From Synechococcus sp. RedBA-s (GTDB lineage: Bacteria > Cyanobacteriota > Cyanobacteriia > PCC-6307 > Cyanobiaceae): a DNA stretch of 64,000 nt. Made by a program: the position numbers and the translations under genes. How positions within the stretch are numbered: the first letter of the stretch is position 1; each line of letters opens with the position of its first letter. Under the pieces are notes generated by a model. That model had not been told where the DNA came from, searched no databases, and saw only the letters and a list, made by a program, of their open reading frames with translations. Positions 27,435-35,142 of the stretch are shown here, piece after piece. Location: NCBI RefSeq assembly GCF_024345495.1, contig NZ_JAGQBF010000015.1:1-64000 (forward strand), in the 5' to 3' direction.

Positions 27435-28639
27435 TTGCAGCTCTGCCCTGCCGTCGCTTCGGGCGCACGCAACTGGCCATGCCGGTGCTCTCCTTGGGGG
27501 GCATGCGCTATCAGCAGAGCTGGAGCGACCTGCCGGCCGCTGAGATCACGGCCCAGAGCCAGGCCAACCTGCGCGCCACCCTGGAGAAGGCGGTGGCGGC
27601 TGGCTTTCATCACATCGAAACCGCCCGCCACTACGGCACTTCTGAGCGGCAACTGGGGGACCTGCTGCGGCAGGTGCCCGATCCCCGCCGCATCCTCCAG
27701 ACCAAGGTGCCGCCCCAAGACGATCCCGCCCAGTTCGAGGCGGAGCTGGAGCTGAGCTTCGAGCGGTTGCGCATCGAGCGGCTCGATCTGCTCGGCATCC
27801 ATGGCCTCAACCTTCCGGAGCACCTGGAGCAGACCCTGCGGCCGGGGGGGTGCCTCGATGTGGTGCGGCGCTGGCAGCGGCAGGGGCGCATCGGCCATGT
27901 GGGCTTCTCCACCCACGCGCCCCTGGCGCTGATCCTCGAAGCGATCGCCAGTGATGCCTTCGATTACATCAACCTGCACTGGTATTACATCCGCCAGGAC
28001 AATCGCCCGGCCCTTGAGGCCGCCCGTCGCCACGACATGGGCGTGTTCGTGATCAGCCCCACCGACAAGGGCGGCCACCTGCACAGCCCCTCCGAGCGGC
28101 TCCGCGGGCTGTGCGCGCCGCTGCATCCGATCGAATTCAACGACCTGTTCTGCCTGCGCGAGGCGACGATCCACACCATCAGCGTCGGTGCCGCTGGCCC
28201 GGCTGATCTCGACCGGCACCTGCAGGCGGTGGCCCTGCTGCCCGAGGCCGAGCGCTGGCTGGCCCCGGTGCAGGAGCGGCTGGAGCATGTCCGGCTGGAG
28301 GCCCTCGGCGCCCCCTGGCTGGAGAGCTGGAGTGAGGGCCTGCCCGCCTGGGAGGCCACCCCTGGCGGATTGAACCTGCCGGTGCTGCTCTGGCTGCACA
28401 ACCTGCTGGAGGCCTGGGATCTGGAGGCGTACGCCCGGGCCCGCTACGGGCTGCTGGGCCAGGGGAGCCACTGGTTCCCCGGCGCCAATGCCGAGGCCCT
28501 CGACCAGGAGGTGAGCGAAGCCGACCTGCTGGCGGTGCTGACGGCCAGCCCCTGGGCCCAGCGAATTCCAGCGCTGCTGCGCGGCCTGCGGGAGCGGCTG
28601 GGGGGCAGCCGTGTGCGGCGGCTGATGGCCGATGGGTGA
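27431..28639 (+). CDS. Aldo/keto reductase with a cysteine-free ferredoxin-like tail
   Basis: A 402-residue protein. Residues about 8-310 form an AKR barrel: Tyr68 (ARHYGTSE), Lys92 (LQTKVPP) and His124 (LGIHG) fit the catalytic tetrad, while the usual Asp is Glu63 (HIETARHYG). The C-terminal part matches the ferredoxin-like tail of bacterial 4Fe-4S aldo/keto reductases (compare NLPVLLWLHNLLEAWD and GSHWFPG), but the whole tail contains no cysteine, so it cannot bind the clusters. Start TTG at 27431 overlaps the upstream ferredoxin stop. It ends directly at the rsmG stop codon with no spacer. Substrate unknown. Confidence 0.85.
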   Translation: MIAALPCRRFGRTQLAMPVLSLGGMRYQQSWSDLPAAEITAQSQANLRATLEKAVAAGFHHIETARHYGTSERQLGDLLRQVPDPRRILQTKVPPQDDPAQFEAELELSFERLRIERLDLLGIHGLNLPEHLEQTLRPGGCLDVVRRWQRQGRIGHVGFSTHAPLALILEAIASDAFDYINLHWYYIRQDNRPALEAARRHDMGVFVISPTDKGGHLHSPSERLRGLCAPLHPIEFNDLFCLREATIHTISVGAAGPADLDRHLQAVALLPEAERWLAPVQERLEHVRLEALGAPWLESWSEGLPAWEATPGGLNLPVLLWLHNLLEAWDLEAYARARYGLLGQGSHWFPGANAEALDQEVSEADLLAVLTASPWAQRIPALLRGLRERLGGSRVRRLMADG

Positions 28640-29419
28640 TCAGGCCAGGGGTTGCTTGGCCGGCAGACCCACGGCCCTGGGATAGCTGGCCGGGCAGGGG
28701 GCACTGGGCCTGAGCACCACCGCATGGCGCACGCCCCGTCCGCCCGGCAGGTCGATCCGCTCCACCCGCTCCACCTCGGCGCGCAGGCAGGTGGCGGCCC
28801 GCTCCAGGCAGGTCTGATCCTCTGGGCTCCACAGGCCGCGGTAGAGCAGGGCCCGACCGCTGGCCCTGAGCAGGGGCACCAGGTACTCCGCCACCACCGG
28901 GGCGGCGGCCACGGCCCGCGCCATGGCCCAGTCCTGCTGGCCGCGGCAACTGGAGGCATGTCCGGTGGCCTCAGCCCGCTCCCAGCGCACCTGCACCCGC
29001 TCGCCCAGGCCCAGGTTGGCGGCCATGTCCTTCACCGCTTCAGCTTTGCGGCCGACGGAATCCACCAGGGTGAGCCTGGCGTGCGGCAGGGCGATCGCCA
29101 GGGCCAGGCCGGGGAAGCCGCCGCCGGTGCCCACATCCAGGCAGCGCAAGGGCTGTGCGGGGGGATGGGGGCTGTTGAGCAGCTGACGCCAGGGCCAGAG
29201 GCTGTCGAACACCTGGGCGATCCAGTAATCGTCGCCATCCACCAGACGGGTGAGGTTGAGGCGGGCGTTCCAGTGGCGCAGCTGCTGTTGCAGGGCCATC
29301 AACTGCCGCAGCTGCTCGGGGGTGGGCTCCCAGCCCAGGCTGTCCCAGAGGCCAGCGGGAACCGGGTCGGCGGGGGCCGTCATCACTGCAGCACCGTTGG
29401 TGGAGCTCTCTAGGATCAC
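28640..29419 (-). CDS. rsmG: 16S rRNA (guanine527-N7)-methyltransferase RsmG
   Basis: A 259-residue class I SAM methyltransferase that modifies G527 of 16S rRNA. The SAM-binding block CLDVGTGGGFPGL and the LTLVDSVGRKAEAV motif are diagnostic, along with RAVA in the middle. ATG at 29419 or at 29383 could be the start. It is convergent and directly abutting the aldo/keto reductase. Confidence 0.94.
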   Translation of the reverse strand: MILESSTNGAAVMTAPADPVPAGLWDSLGWEPTPEQLRQLMALQQQLRHWNARLNLTRLVDGDDYWIAQVFDSLWPWRQLLNSPHPPAQPLRCLDVGTGGGFPGLALAIALPHARLTLVDSVGRKAEAVKDMAANLGLGERVQVRWERAEATGHASSCRGQQDWAMARAVAAAPVVAEYLVPLLRASGRALLYRGLWSPEDQTCLERAATCLRAEVERVERIDLPGGRGVRHAVVLRPSAPCPASYPRAVGLPAKQPLA

Positions 29420-29436
29420 CCAACCATGGCGCGTGG

Positions 29437-30081
29437 TTGGTGGCAGGCGGCGAGCACCCGGTCACGGGCCCATCCCTCTATGGCCTGCTCGGTCTGCCGA
29501 GTACGGCCACAGTCCAGGACCTGCGGCAGGCCTTCCGCTCCCTGAGCAAGCTGTACCACCCCGATACCACCACCCTGCCGCTGGCCGAGGCCGAGGATCA
29601 GTTCCGGCGGCTGCAGGAGGCCTATCTGGTGCTGGGGGACCCCCAGCGCCGCTCCGCCTACGACAGCCAGCTGCGCCTGGCCCTGCTGCAGCGCGTCGAG
29701 GCCCTCAGCCCAGCGGCCGTCAGGGCGCCTGGGCCTGTGACGCCCGGACCGGCCGCGGAGCGTCGACCCCTCTCGGTGCGGCGGGCCTTCTCGGGTGGGG
29801 AATGGTTCGCCCTGGTGCTGCTGGCGATGGCGTTGCTCTTCAGCCTGGTGCTGGGGCTGGGCCTGGCCTGGTGGCGCGGGGTGGAGCTGGTCACCCAGCC
29901 ACCCCTCACCGGCCCGCTCACCGCTCCCGCCAGCGCACCGCCCGCTGATCCGATCGAGCGCCCCGCCGAGCGGCACACTGAAGGCTCCACCGCAGGCCTG
30001 CCCGGGGATGAGCTCCTTACCGCCCCTTCAGACGCCCCTCTACAACCACCCGCTGCCGGCGCTGGAGCAGTGGCTGAGTGA
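29437..30081 (+). CDS. Membrane-anchored J-domain protein
   Basis: A 214-residue protein. Residues about 13-78 are a DnaJ J domain with the HPD motif at 41-43 (KLYHPDTTTL) and the family's YDSQL at its end, which would stimulate an Hsp70 (DnaK). A linker leads to one membrane helix at about 120-145, then a Pro/Ala-rich tail. There is no Gly/Phe or zinc-finger region, so it is not a full DnaJ. Start TTG at 29437 (or GTG at 29440). The next gene starts inside its 3' end. Confidence 0.8.
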   Translation: MVAGGEHPVTGPSLYGLLGLPSTATVQDLRQAFRSLSKLYHPDTTTLPLAEAEDQFRRLQEAYLVLGDPQRRSAYDSQLRLALLQRVEALSPAAVRAPGPVTPGPAAERRPLSVRRAFSGGEWFALVLLAMALLFSLVLGLGLAWWRGVELVTQPPLTGPLTAPASAPPADPIERPAERHTEGSTAGLPGDELLTAPSDAPLQPPAAGAGAVAE

Positions 30082-30274
30082 TCTGGGCGCCTGCCGGGAC
30101 CGCGCCGAGCCTTGCCTCTGGGACCTGAAGCAGCCCTCCTGGAGTGCCCGCATTGAGCTGGAGGTGGAGGAACTGAAGGTGAGCTGGGAGCAGGACGGCA
30201 GCGTCACGGTGCGTCTGTTCCCCTACGGCCTCAGCCGCGCTGATGTGGAATCGGCGATCCTGGCGGGCCCCTGA
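30008..30274 (+). CDS. DUF3143 protein
   Basis: An 88-residue protein matching DUF3143: LPPLQTPLYNHPLPALEQWL at the N-terminus, a Cys pair around RDRAEPCLWDL, and the terminal SRADVESAILAGP. The family is restricted to cyanobacteria and plastids and has no known function. ATG at 30008 lies 74 bases inside the J-domain gene in another frame; the overlap suggests coupled translation. Confidence 0.82.
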   Translation: MSSLPPLQTPLYNHPLPALEQWLSDLGACRDRAEPCLWDLKQPSWSARIELEVEELKVSWEQDGSVTVRLFPYGLSRADVESAILAGP

Positions 30275-30282
30275 AACCGGCC

Positions 30283-31551
30283 TCAGCTGAGCTGATCGAG
30301 GCCTGAGCGGATCACGGCGTAGCAGTACTGCAGCTGCTGCTCGCTGAGGCAGAGCGGCGGCAGCAGGTACACCACATGGCCCAGGGGCCGCAGGAACACC
30401 CCGGCCTCGAGGGCGTGGCGCTGCAGCTGGCGGCCGGCGGGGTGGAGATAGCCGGGCCGCTCCACAGCCAGATCGAAGGCGGCGATGGTGCCGCAGAGCC
30501 GGGGCCGCTGCACCAGGCGATGGTCCGACAGGGCCTGCAGATGGGGCCGGTGACGGGCCTCGAAGCCTGCGTGGAGCGCAGGCTGCTGCTGGAGCAGATC
30601 CAGGCTGGCGTTGGCGGCGGCGCAACCGAGCGGATTGGCCGTGAAGCTGTGGCCGTGGTACAGGGTGTGGCTGGGGTCGTCGCTGATGAAGCCCTGGTGG
30701 ATCCGCTCGCTCGCCAGGGTGACGCCCATCGGCAGAAAGCCGCCGGTGAGGCCCTTGGAGAGGGCGACGAGATCAGGGCTGATGCCAGCCCGGCCGCAGG
30801 CGAAGAGGGCGCCGGTGCGGCCGAAGCCCGTCATCACTTCATCGGCGATCAGCAGGGCGCCGGCCTGACGCACCCGTTGCTCCAGCTCGCGCAGGAAGCC
30901 CTCCCGCACCATCGCCATGCCGCTGGCCCCCTGCACCAGCGGCTCCAGGATCACTGCGGCGGTGGGCACCTCCAGCAGTCGCTCCAGCGCCGCCAGGGCT
31001 TCGGCTTCCTTGCGCTCCACCTCCGGATCGTCCCACCAGGTGGCGGGCCAGGGGGCGCGGGCCACGGGTGAGAGCAGCGGCTCGAACGGGGCGGAGAAGA
31101 GCGAGCGCTCCCCCAGGGCCATGGCCCCGAAGGTGTCGCCGTGATAAGCCCCATCGAAGGCGATCAGCTGACGCCGCGGAGAGCCCTGGTTGCGCCACCA
31201 CTGCCAGGCCATCTTCAGGGCCACCTCCACGGCGGTGGAGCCGTCGTCGGAGAAGAACAGCCGCTGCAGCCCGGAGGCGGCACTGAGCCGCTCGGCCAGG
31301 CGCTCGGCCTGGGGATGGCGGAAGTTGGCGAAGATCACCTGCTCCAGCCGCAGGGCCTGCTCCGCCACCGCCGCGGCGATGCTGGGCTCGCCATGGCCGT
31401 GCAGGGTCACCCACCAGCTGCTGATGGCATCGATCAGTTCACGGCCGTCGTCGAGTTCAAGCAGGGCGCCGCGGCCGGCCACCGCACGCAGGGGTGGATC
31501 GGCCCGGGCCACCTGGGTGGTGGGGTGCCAGAGATGGGGATGCCAACTCAA
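30283..31551 (-). CDS. bioA: Adenosylmethionine-8-amino-7-oxononanoate aminotransferase
   Basis: A PLP enzyme converting KAPA to DAPA with SAM as amino donor, the antepenultimate biotin step. From TTG at 31551 it has 422 residues (E. coli BioA 429). Visible are the N-terminal HLWHPTTQ, SDDGSTAVEVALKMA, DGAYHGDT, DEVMTGFGRTG and the PLP lysine Lys266 in LSKGLTGG. An open frame continues 34 codons upstream but overlaps the small gene at 31571-31726 and adds residues absent from BioA. Last gene of the bio operon. Confidence 0.93.
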   Translation of the reverse strand: MSWHPHLWHPTTQVARADPPLRAVAGRGALLELDDGRELIDAISSWWVTLHGHGEPSIAAAVAEQALRLEQVIFANFRHPQAERLAERLSAASGLQRLFFSDDGSTAVEVALKMAWQWWRNQGSPRRQLIAFDGAYHGDTFGAMALGERSLFSAPFEPLLSPVARAPWPATWWDDPEVERKEAEALAALERLLEVPTAAVILEPLVQGASGMAMVREGFLRELEQRVRQAGALLIADEVMTGFGRTGALFACGRAGISPDLVALSKGLTGGFLPMGVTLASERIHQGFISDDPSHTLYHGHSFTANPLGCAAANASLDLLQQQPALHAGFEARHRPHLQALSDHRLVQRPRLCGTIAAFDLAVERPGYLHPAGRQLQRHALEAGVFLRPLGHVVYLLPPLCLSEQQLQYCYAVIRSGLDQLS

Positions 31552-31570
31552 GGGTTCGGCTGGGGCTGTA

Positions 31571-31726
31571 TCAGCGGCACCGCTTCTCCAGGCGGGCTGC
31601 TTCGGAGGCCCAGGGTCCGCAGTTGAACCACTGCACCATCCCCACTTCCACATCGGTGAAGAGCACCAGGATGCCGCTGCAGAGCAGGGCCACCGACGCG
31701 CTCACCAGCAGATTTCCACGTGTCAT
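31571..31726 (-). CDS. Small membrane-anchored protein embedded in the biotin operon, unknown
   Basis: A 51-residue protein: an N-terminal membrane helix (about residues 6-24), then DVEVGMVQWFNCGPWASEAA and a basic end. ATG at 31726 overlaps the bioD stop (ATGA), and bioA begins 19 bases after its stop, so it is cotranscribed with bioD and bioA. The codon use is like its neighbours and the helix-plus-NCGPW pattern looks selected, so I regard it as a real gene. No family is recognised and a role in biotin synthesis is only suggested by position. Confidence 0.6.
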   Translation of the reverse strand: MTRGNLLVSASVALLCSGILVLFTDVEVGMVQWFNCGPWASEAARLEKRCR

Positions 31727-32361
31727 CGGGCCAGGCTACGGGCCAGGCCGCTGGCCTGCCAGTGCTCGGCGAGGGCCTGGCGATCGAGCCGGGGCAGGGG
31801 GGGCAGGCAGGCCAGTACCCGCGCCCCGGTCATCGTCTCCAGGGTGCGGGGGTTGTCGGGGTGGAGGGGGCCGTTGAGCACCAGGCCCAGCAGGGGGATG
31901 CCCCTGGTGCGCAGGGCTTCCACCGACAGCAGGGTGTGGTTGAGGGTGCCCAGGCCGCTGCGGGCCACCAGCAGCACCGGCAGGCCCCAGCGGCTGATCT
32001 GATCGATTTGGAGGCTGTCGAGGCGCAGGGGCACCAGCAGGCCGCCGGCGGTTTCCACCACCAGCGGACCCCTCACCTGGGGCAGTGCCAGGCGCTCCAG
32101 CTCGATCGGCTGCTGCTCCAGCTCTGCGGCCCAGTGGGGTGAGACCGGATGGTTGAACCGATAGGCCTCTGGTAGCAGCCGCCCCGCAGCCTCGCTGGGG
32201 GTGAGCCCCAGCAGGGCCGCCACCCGGGCGGTGTCGCCCCCTTCCTCCAGGCCGCACTGCACCGGCTTCCAGTAGTGGGCCCCAAGGCCCTGCACCAGCA
32301 GGGCGCTCACCACGGTCTTGCCCACATCGGTGTCGGTGCCGCAGACCACCAGTCGTGTCAT
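31723..32361 (-). CDS. bioD: Dethiobiotin synthetase
   Basis: A 212-residue ATP-dependent carboxylase making dethiobiotin from DAPA. The P-loop GTDTDVGKT (residues 8-16), the KPVQCG block and VETAGGLLVP are standard BioD features. ATG at 32361 overlaps the bioC stop by four bases (ATGA). Confidence 0.95.
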   Translation of the reverse strand: MTRLVVCGTDTDVGKTVVSALLVQGLGAHYWKPVQCGLEEGGDTARVAALLGLTPSEAAGRLLPEAYRFNHPVSPHWAAELEQQPIELERLALPQVRGPLVVETAGGLLVPLRLDSLQIDQISRWGLPVLLVARSGLGTLNHTLLSVEALRTRGIPLLGLVLNGPLHPDNPRTLETMTGARVLACLPPLPRLDRQALAEHWQASGLARSLAR

Positions 32362-33188
32362 CGCTTCTGCTCCATGGGGGTTCGGCGGCCCAGCAGCAGC
32401 AGCACGTCCCAGCTCAGGCTCCTGGGGCCGTCGGGGTCGTGGGGCCAGTGGGCCTCCAGCCGCCGCCAGCCTCCCACCCCCAGGGGTTTGGTCCTGCTGC
32501 TGCCTGCACCGATGGCGCCCATGGGGCGCAGCAGGGACCGGCCGCTGGGGCCGCGCTGGCTGAAGCGCAGGATCGTGGCCTGGCGTAGCTGCAGGCGTGG
32601 GGCGGCCACCGCCAGCAGGCGGTCTCCCTCGGGCAGGGGCAGGGCGGTGCAGGCCACGCCGGCGGCGGCCGCGGCCTGGTGCCACTGGGGAAAGCTGCCG
32701 GCGATGGGCACGGCCAGCCCCAGCCAGCCCCCCGGCGCCAGGGCGTCGCACCACTGACCCAGGCTGGCGTAGGGATCCTCCAGCCAGTGCAGCGCGAAGC
32801 TCGACACCAGCAGCGCCGCGCCGTCCAGGCCGGCGGGCAGCCCGTCGTTGAGGTCCCAGAGCAGTTGGGGAGCTGCAGCAGCTGGGGTGGCCAGGGCCGC
32901 TGCCTCGGTCTGTTGGCGGGCTCCCTGCTCCAGCAGGGCCGCGCAGGCATCGAGGCGCAGCAGCTGCAGGCCGGGGCGCTGCTGCTCCAGGGCGTTGCTG
33001 AGCAGACCGGTGCCCGCCCCCAGATCCGCCATCGGGCCGGCCGGGAGGGGCAGGTGGCGACAGTGGTGGGCCAGCCGCCAGGCCACAGCCCGCTGAAGAC
33101 TGGCGGCGGCGTTGTAGTGGCGGGCACGGCGGCTGAAGGCCAGCCGCACGCGATCGGCCATGGAGGGGGCTGTGCGCAGCAGCACCAT
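32358..33188 (-). CDS. bioC: Malonyl-ACP O-methyltransferase BioC
   Basis: A 276-residue SAM methyltransferase that starts the BioC-BioH pathway by methylating the free carboxyl of malonyl-ACP, disguising it for fatty acid synthesis. The N-terminal FSRRARHYNAAASLQ is typical of BioC and DLGAGTG (from Asp55) is the SAM motif; LVSSFALHWLEDP follows. ATG at 33188 shares its first base with the stop of the esterase gene (TGATG). Confidence 0.92.
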   Translation of the reverse strand: MVLLRTAPSMADRVRLAFSRRARHYNAAASLQRAVAWRLAHHCRHLPLPAGPMADLGAGTGLLSNALEQQRPGLQLLRLDACAALLEQGARQQTEAAALATPAAAAPQLLWDLNDGLPAGLDGAALLVSSFALHWLEDPYASLGQWCDALAPGGWLGLAVPIAGSFPQWHQAAAAAGVACTALPLPEGDRLLAVAAPRLQLRQATILRFSQRGPSGRSLLRPMGAIGAGSSRTKPLGVGGWRRLEAHWPHDPDGPRSLSWDVLLLLGRRTPMEQKR

Positions 33189-33886
33189 CAGTGCCCGGCC
33201 TCCAGCCAGTCCAGCACCGGCTCCACCAGGTCGCACTCCAGCAGGCTGTGGCCGGCTTCGGCCAGGGGCCAGCGCTCGGCGCCCGGCAGGGCCTGGGCCA
33301 GGGCCGATCGGCTCTCGGCGGCCACGATGCGATCGGTACCGGCCTCCACGATCAGGCTGCGGGCGCCGGTGGGGTAGGCGGTGGGCACGGCACTGCACTG
33401 CTCCAGCAGCCGCAGATCCTGGCGCAATCGTTTAACCCCCTCGGCCGGGAGGGTGCCTGAGGCGGGCCCCGCCGGCAGCCGCTCCAGCGGGGCGGGAGCG
33501 GCTGCTTCGCGCAGGAAGTCGTTGAGCATGGCGGCGGTGTCGCCAGCCTCCAGGCGCTGGCCCATGCCGCGCAGGGCCTGCCGCCAGCGCCGGCCGCCGG
33601 GCCCAGCGGGCACGAAGCGCCCGAAGCTGGCCAGCAGCACCATCGCCTCAGCCCCCGCCAGCACCGCCTCAGGCAGCAGGTGCAGCCCAAGTGAATGCAC
33701 GATCACGGCCCGGGGGCCGCTGTGCTGCGGCCACTGGGGGCTGCTGGGGGTCAGCTGGCCGTAGCCGCGCTCGCCGCTTTGCCAGCCCCAGCCCCGGCGG
33801 TCCGCCGCCTCCTGCCAGGGGCCCCAGGCCCGACTGTCGCTGGCCCAGCCGTGCATGGCGATCAGTTGCAGCGCACCACGGTTCAT
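33188..33886 (-). CDS. bioK: Pimeloyl-ACP methyl ester esterase, BioK/BioH type
   Basis: A 232-residue alpha/beta hydrolase. The triad is Ser65 (VHSLG), Asp185 (GTDRIV) and His213 (AGHSLL). Lying between bioF and bioC it should remove the methyl group that BioC added, ending pimeloyl-ACP synthesis. Picocyanobacteria are known to use BioK rather than BioH, and the poor resemblance to E. coli BioH together with the location favours BioK; without a search the symbol is a reasoned guess. ATG at 33886 overlaps the bioF stop (ATGA). Confidence 0.8.
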   Translation of the reverse strand: MNRGALQLIAMHGWASDSRAWGPWQEAADRRGWGWQSGERGYGQLTPSSPQWPQHSGPRAVIVHSLGLHLLPEAVLAGAEAMVLLASFGRFVPAGPGGRRWRQALRGMGQRLEAGDTAAMLNDFLREAAAPAPLERLPAGPASGTLPAEGVKRLRQDLRLLEQCSAVPTAYPTGARSLIVEAGTDRIVAAESRSALAQALPGAERWPLAEAGHSLLECDLVEPVLDWLEAGH

Positions 33887-35073
33887 GGGATAGGGGCGTG
33901 GGGCCAGGCAGCCAGGGCCTGGAGCAGGCGCTCAAGGCTGCCGTGGGGTAGGTCGCGGCGCAGCACCAGCCGCAGCCGCGCCGTGCCCGGCGGCACTGTG
34001 GGCGGGCGGATCGCCACCGCCAGCAGGCCGGCCTGCTCCAGGTGGCGCTGCAGGTCGAGGGCGAGGGCGTCCTCACCCACGTGCAGCGGCAACACCGGAC
34101 CCTCGCCAGGGGGCCGCCGCCAGCCGGCGTTGGCGAGGGCCTCCCGCCAACGCCGGGCCCGCCGCAGCAAGGCGGCGCCCTGGCCCGGATCGGCCTGGAG
34201 CAGCTCCAGGGCCGCTGCGGCCGCGGCCGCCAGCGGCGGGGCCAGGGCGGTGGTGTAGCGAAAGGCCCCGGAGGTCTGCAGCAGCCACTCGCCCACGGGA
34301 CCATCGGCGGCGAGGAAGGCCCCACCGGCGCCGAAGGCCTTGCCGAAGGTGCCGCTCACCAGGCTCACCCCCGCCAGACCCCAGGCCAGGCCGCGGCCGC
34401 CGGGGCCGAGCAGGCCGAGGCCATGGGCTTCATCCAGCAGCAGTAGGGCGCCGAACTCCTGGCAGGCGGCGGCGATGCCGGCCAGGTCAGGGTTGGTGCC
34501 TTCCATGCTGAACAGGCTCTCGCTCACCACCAGCCGCCGCCTCTGCGGCTCGCTCCGGGCGCCGCGCTGCAGCAGGCGACGCAGGTCGGCCAGATTGTTG
34601 TGGCGAAAGCGGCGCAGGCAGGCGCCGCTGGCCTGGACCCCCACCAGCAGGGAGTGGTGAATCAGCCGGTCGGCGATCACCTCACTGTGGCGATCGGCAA
34701 GGGCCAGCACCGCAGCCAGGTTGGCCTGGAAGCCGCTGGGGAAGAGCAGCACCCGCTCGCGCCCCAGCCACTGGGCCAAGGCTGCCTCGAGGCTGACGTG
34801 GCAGGGGCGCGTGCCGCTCACCAGCCTGGATCCGCCGGATCCCACCCCTTCGCGCTGGATCGCGGCCATGGCCGCCGCCTTGAGGCTGGGGTGGGAGCTG
34901 AGCCCGAGGTAGTCGTTGCTGGCCAGATCGAGCAGGGGCCCCCGGGGCGGGCCGGCCTCGCCTGGCAGCAGGGTGGCATCGGGGCCAGGGCGGAACGTGC
35001 GCAGCCGTCGCTGCCGCTGCTCGGGCACCAGGCTGAGGGCCTGCTGAATTGACTCGAGCGGATCACGGTCCAC
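33883..35073 (-). CDS. bioF: 8-Amino-7-oxononanoate synthase
   Basis: A PLP enzyme condensing pimeloyl-ACP (or CoA) with alanine to KAPA. Blocks present: LDLASNDYLGLSSHP, GSGGSRLVSGT, SGFQANLA, LLLDEAHGLG and the PLP Lys245 in GTFGKAFG. From GTG at 35073 it has 396 residues, matching the family (about 385); an upstream reading to 35148 would overlap the divergent helicase. First gene of the coupled operon bioF-bioK-bioC-bioD-(small gene)-bioA; bioB is not in the window. Confidence 0.94.
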   Translation of the reverse strand: MDRDPLESIQQALSLVPEQRQRRLRTFRPGPDATLLPGEAGPPRGPLLDLASNDYLGLSSHPSLKAAAMAAIQREGVGSGGSRLVSGTRPCHVSLEAALAQWLGRERVLLFPSGFQANLAAVLALADRHSEVIADRLIHHSLLVGVQASGACLRRFRHNNLADLRRLLQRGARSEPQRRRLVVSESLFSMEGTNPDLAGIAAACQEFGALLLLDEAHGLGLLGPGGRGLAWGLAGVSLVSGTFGKAFGAGGAFLAADGPVGEWLLQTSGAFRYTTALAPPLAAAAAAALELLQADPGQGAALLRRARRWREALANAGWRRPPGEGPVLPLHVGEDALALDLQRHLEQAGLLAVAIRPPTVPPGTARLRLVLRRDLPHGSLERLLQALAAWPHAPIP

Positions 35074-35142
35074 GCGCAAGACACCGCCAGGGCAGTCGCA
35101 CTCACCCCACTCTGCTTGCTGGGGAGCCCATAGGATTGGGTG

